Below are positions 61,584 to 64,000 of a stretch of 64,000 nucleotides of DNA, piece by piece. The notes below the pieces were generated by a model that saw only the letters and a program-made list of their open reading frames with translations, was not told the DNA's origin and made no database searches. The stretch lies in assembly GCF_016634425.1 (NCBI RefSeq), contig NZ_JAEPES010000006.1, positions 151,398 to 215,397 on the forward strand, written 5' to 3'. Position 1 is the first letter of the stretch. Each line of letters begins with the position of its first letter. Both the position numbers and the translations under genes were made by a program. This DNA comes from Lacisediminihabitans changchengi (GTDB lineage: Bacteria; Actinomycetota; Actinomycetes; Actinomycetales; Microbacteriaceae).

Positions 61584-62578
61584 TGGCGAACATCACGGAT
61601 GTCGCGCGACTCGCCGGGGTCTCGCACCAGACAGTGTCCCGAGTGCTCAACAACGATGCCGCCGTTCGACCGCAGACCCGGGCCCGGGTTCAGGCCGCGA
61701 TCGACGAGCTCAACTACCGCCCGAGTGCAGTGGCCAGGGCACTCAAGAGCAGCAAGACCCACACGATCGGATTGATCAGCACCGGCAACCCGCTGTACGG
61801 TCCGTCGAGCATCGCCCTCGCCTTCAATGAGTCGGCGCGCGAGGCGGGGTACCAGGTCATCACCGCGAGCATGTCGTCTGCTCCGGTCGAGCTGATCCGT
61901 GACGCGATCGACGTGTTCCTGCGGCAGCAGGTGGAAGCGATCGTGCTGATTGCGACCGATGTGTCCTCGCTGGTGGCGGTGCACGATCTGTACATCGACA
62001 TCCCTCTGATCACCGCAGACAGCAGCGGACACGAGCGCTTTCCCAGTGTCTCGATCGCCCAGGCGGCCGGTGCAGCATTGGCCACCGGCTTTCTGGCTGA
62101 CCTCGGACATCGCACGATCCTTCATCTGGCCGGTCCGGAATACTCGCTGGATGCGCGCGAGCGCGTCAGGGGGTGGCGCGCGGAGCTCGATCGCCGCGGC
62201 CTCGAGGCTCGCCCGCCGACGTTCGGCGACTGGACAGCGGGGAGCGGGCTAGAGCTCGGTCTCCAGCTGCCGTGGCCCGACGATTTCAGCGCGGTCTTCG
62301 TGGCGAACGACCAGATGGCACTGGGGCTTCTGCGGGCGTTCGGAAACCGCGGCATCCGGGTGCCGGAGGATGTCAGCGTGGTCGGGTTCGACGACATCCC
62401 CGAGTCAGCGCACTATTCGCCGCCGCTCACCACCGTCCGGCAGGATTTCGCCGAGTTGGGGCGCCGGCTCATGGCTGCCGTGTCGACGGAACTCGCCGGT
62501 CTCGAGCAGACCGGCATTGCGGTAACCCAACCGTCGCTTGTGGTGCGGCAATCGGCCATCGCTCCTCGCGACAATTGA
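61583..62578 (+). CDS. LacI-family repressor 2
   Basis: A 331-residue regulator with NITDVARLAGVSHQTVSRVLNND as its DNA-binding start and a ligand domain with AVFVANDQMALGLLRAF and SVVGFDDIPESAHYSPPLTTVRQD. GTG start 61583. It closes the arabinose locus and is the nearer of two candidates for binding the operators before araB. Confidence 0.92.
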   Translation: MANITDVARLAGVSHQTVSRVLNNDAAVRPQTRARVQAAIDELNYRPSAVARALKSSKTHTIGLISTGNPLYGPSSIALAFNESAREAGYQVITASMSSAPVELIRDAIDVFLRQQVEAIVLIATDVSSLVAVHDLYIDIPLITADSSGHERFPSVSIAQAAGAALATGFLADLGHRTILHLAGPEYSLDARERVRGWRAELDRRGLEARPPTFGDWTAGSGLELGLQLPWPDDFSAVFVANDQMALGLLRAFGNRGIRVPEDVSVVGFDDIPESAHYSPPLTTVRQDFAELGRRLMAAVSTELAGLEQTGIAVTQPSLVVRQSAIAPRDN

Positions 62579-62735
62579 GCTGCAACACAATCCTCTGTAC
62601 CAGAGGCCATTTCGCCTCGAGCGCGTGCGCGGGGCCTGGCTGATTCGCTAGCGTTAACGGCGACGGTTTCCGTCCCCCTCCAGCGCGATCCATCGTCGGC
62701 GAAGCGCTTCACGCCCACGATCGAGGATTCAACCA

Positions 62736-63968
62736 GTGACTACCGCCGCCGCCCACGCGGGTGATGCCCTGAGCCGCCGCGAGCGTCTCGTCTATGTGAT
62801 CGTGCTCGGCGCGCTCACCGCCCTCGGGCCGTTCACCATCGACCTATATCTGCCCGCGTTCCCGGTGCTGCAGCGCGAGTTGCACGTCACCCCCGCCGTC
62901 ATCCAGCTCACGCTCACCGCCACGACCGTCGGGTTCGGCGTGGGTCAGCTGCTGGTCGGGCCGTGGAGCGACAAGGTGGGACGGCGCGTGCCGCTCATCG
63001 TGGCGAGCGCGTTGCATGTGGTCGCGAGCCTCGGTGCTGCCCTCGCCCCCGACGTCTTCTGGCTCGGGGGGTTCCGCGTGCTGCAGGGCATCGGCGCGGC
63101 GGCCGGCGGAGTGGTCGCCATGGCTCTGGTGCGTGACCTGTTCGGCGGCCTTCCCCTGGTGCGGATGCTGTCGCGGCTGTCGTTGGTGAGCGGCCTCGCC
63201 CCGGTGATCGCGCCGGTGATCGGTTCGCAACTGTTGCGATTCGTCGACTGGCGGGGGATTTTCATTTTCCTCACCGCGTACGGCGTACTGGTGGTCATCG
63301 CCGCGATCTTCTTCATCGTCGAGACGCTGCCGCCGGAGCGGAGGAACGAGAAGGGTCACAGCACGGCGCGACAGCGCTACTCCGCCATCTTCCACGACCG
63401 CATCTTCGTCGGGGTGGCGATTATCGGGGCGATGACGTTCTCGGGTCTGTTCGCGTACCTGTCGTCATCCTCGTTCCTGTTTCAGGAGGTCTACGGGCTG
63501 AACCCCCAGCAGTTCGGGCTGCTGTTCGCGGTCAACTCGCTGGGTATCGTCGCTGGGGTGCAAATCAGTTCGCGGCTGGTGCACCGGGTGCCGCCGCAAT
63601 GGATCCTCGCCTTCTCCACCGCGGCGCTGCTGATCTCGTCGTTGACGATCGTGCTGCTCGATTCGCTGCACGTGGGGCTCTTGGGCATCCTCATCCCGCT
63701 GTGGTTCTTCATCGCGGCGTGCGGTTTCGGTTTCCCTTTGGTTCAGGTGCTCGGTCTTGTCAATCACGCGGCGGAGGCCGGCACTGCGGCGTCCGTTCTC
63801 GGCGCGGTGAACTTCGGTCTTGCCGGACTGATCTCGCCCATCGTCGGTCTGTTCGGCATCCACAACGCCGTGCCGATGGGCTCGGTCATGGCGGGCACGG
63901 CCGTGGTCTCGATTTTCACGCTGTGGTTCGTGGTGCGGCCGAAGACGGTGCCTGCCCTCACGCACTAG
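62736..63968 (+). CDS. Bcr/CflA-family MFS drug exporter
   Basis: A 410-residue 12-helix exporter. Markers are ALGPFTIDLYLPAFPVLQREL (helix 1), VGQLLVGPWSDKVGRRVPL (loop 2-3 motif A) and GIGAAAGGVVAMALVRDLF (motif C-like). The family confers resistance to bicyclomycin, chloramphenicol or sulfonamides. GTG start 62736. It is unrelated to the ara locus and ends 32 bases before the window edge. Confidence 0.93.
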   Translation: MTTAAAHAGDALSRRERLVYVIVLGALTALGPFTIDLYLPAFPVLQRELHVTPAVIQLTLTATTVGFGVGQLLVGPWSDKVGRRVPLIVASALHVVASLGAALAPDVFWLGGFRVLQGIGAAAGGVVAMALVRDLFGGLPLVRMLSRLSLVSGLAPVIAPVIGSQLLRFVDWRGIFIFLTAYGVLVVIAAIFFIVETLPPERRNEKGHSTARQRYSAIFHDRIFVGVAIIGAMTFSGLFAYLSSSSFLFQEVYGLNPQQFGLLFAVNSLGIVAGVQISSRLVHRVPPQWILAFSTAALLISSLTIVLLDSLHVGLLGILIPLWFFIAACGFGFPLVQVLGLVNHAAEAGTAASVLGAVNFGLAGLISPIVGLFGIHNAVPMGSVMAGTAVVSIFTLWFVVRPKTVPALTH

Positions 63969-64000
63969 GAGTGCTGCCGCGAGATCGCGACATGGCGAGA

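Overview
The window is high-GC actinobacterial chromosome, most likely from the family Microbacteriaceae (Micrococcales). Supporting signs are the tRNA-Trp/secE/nusG/rplK/rplA order, a NusG with a very long acidic N-terminus, an LPXTG-like 'choice-of-anchor G' wall protein, a PspC/sensor-kinase/LuxR cluster, REP-like palindromes common in this family, and several start codons that look leaderless. The genus cannot be fixed from the sequence alone.

Layout. 1-1.2 kb: a 70-base C run, then an AbiEi/DUF559-type nuclease-like gene bracketed by two copies of a 61-bp palindrome. 1.2-5 kb: divergent PspC envelope-stress cluster. 5-8.4 kb: MFS transporter and a sortase-type surface protein. 8.7-12.1 kb: tRNA-Trp, secE, nusG, rplK, rplA. 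12.1-20.6 kb: GNAT, quinone oxidoreductase, a membrane protein, a ROK-controlled sugar-catabolism operon (two TIM-barrel isomerases, two Gfo/Idh/MocA dehydrogenases) and a YqaJ-type nuclease. 20.7-29.1 kb: a MacAB-like export operon with duplicated adaptor and DUF5666 genes, facing an OmpR-type two-component system. 29.2-32.1 kb: epimerase, surface protein, then rplJ-rplL with a structured leader. 32.2-38.7 kb: CitE-like lyase, ABC exporter, alpha/beta hydrolase, cystathionine beta-synthase and gamma-synthase. 38.7-39.9 kb: a second AbiEi/DUF559 gene bracketed by a different palindrome. 39.9-46.2 kb: ABC/LolA-like operon and a two-gene glycosyltransferase operon. 46.3-62.6 kb: an L-arabinose locus with LacI and ROK regulators, two complete CUT2-type sugar ABC importers and araB-araD-araA. 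62.7-64 kb: a Bcr/CflA-type drug exporter.

How parts work together. The arabinose locus forms one uptake-and-catabolism unit whose araBDA-importer operon starts with LacI-type operators. The OmpR-type regulator at 26.9 kb probably controls its own promoter, the divergent macAB-like operon, the second adaptor and, 16 kb away, the glycosyltransferase operon, because all four carry a phased CATAG-N6-CATAG motif.

The best candidate for something undescribed is the pair of palindrome-bracketed AbiEi/DUF559 genes. Two homologous but diverged proteins each sit between two copies of their own palindrome. Both have the same 5' layout (CTGTGGATA, 40 nt, ATG), and a solo copy of the first palindrome lies between nusG and rplK. 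This resembles the REP/RAYT relationship, but with a PD-(D/E)XK-like protein in place of a transposase.
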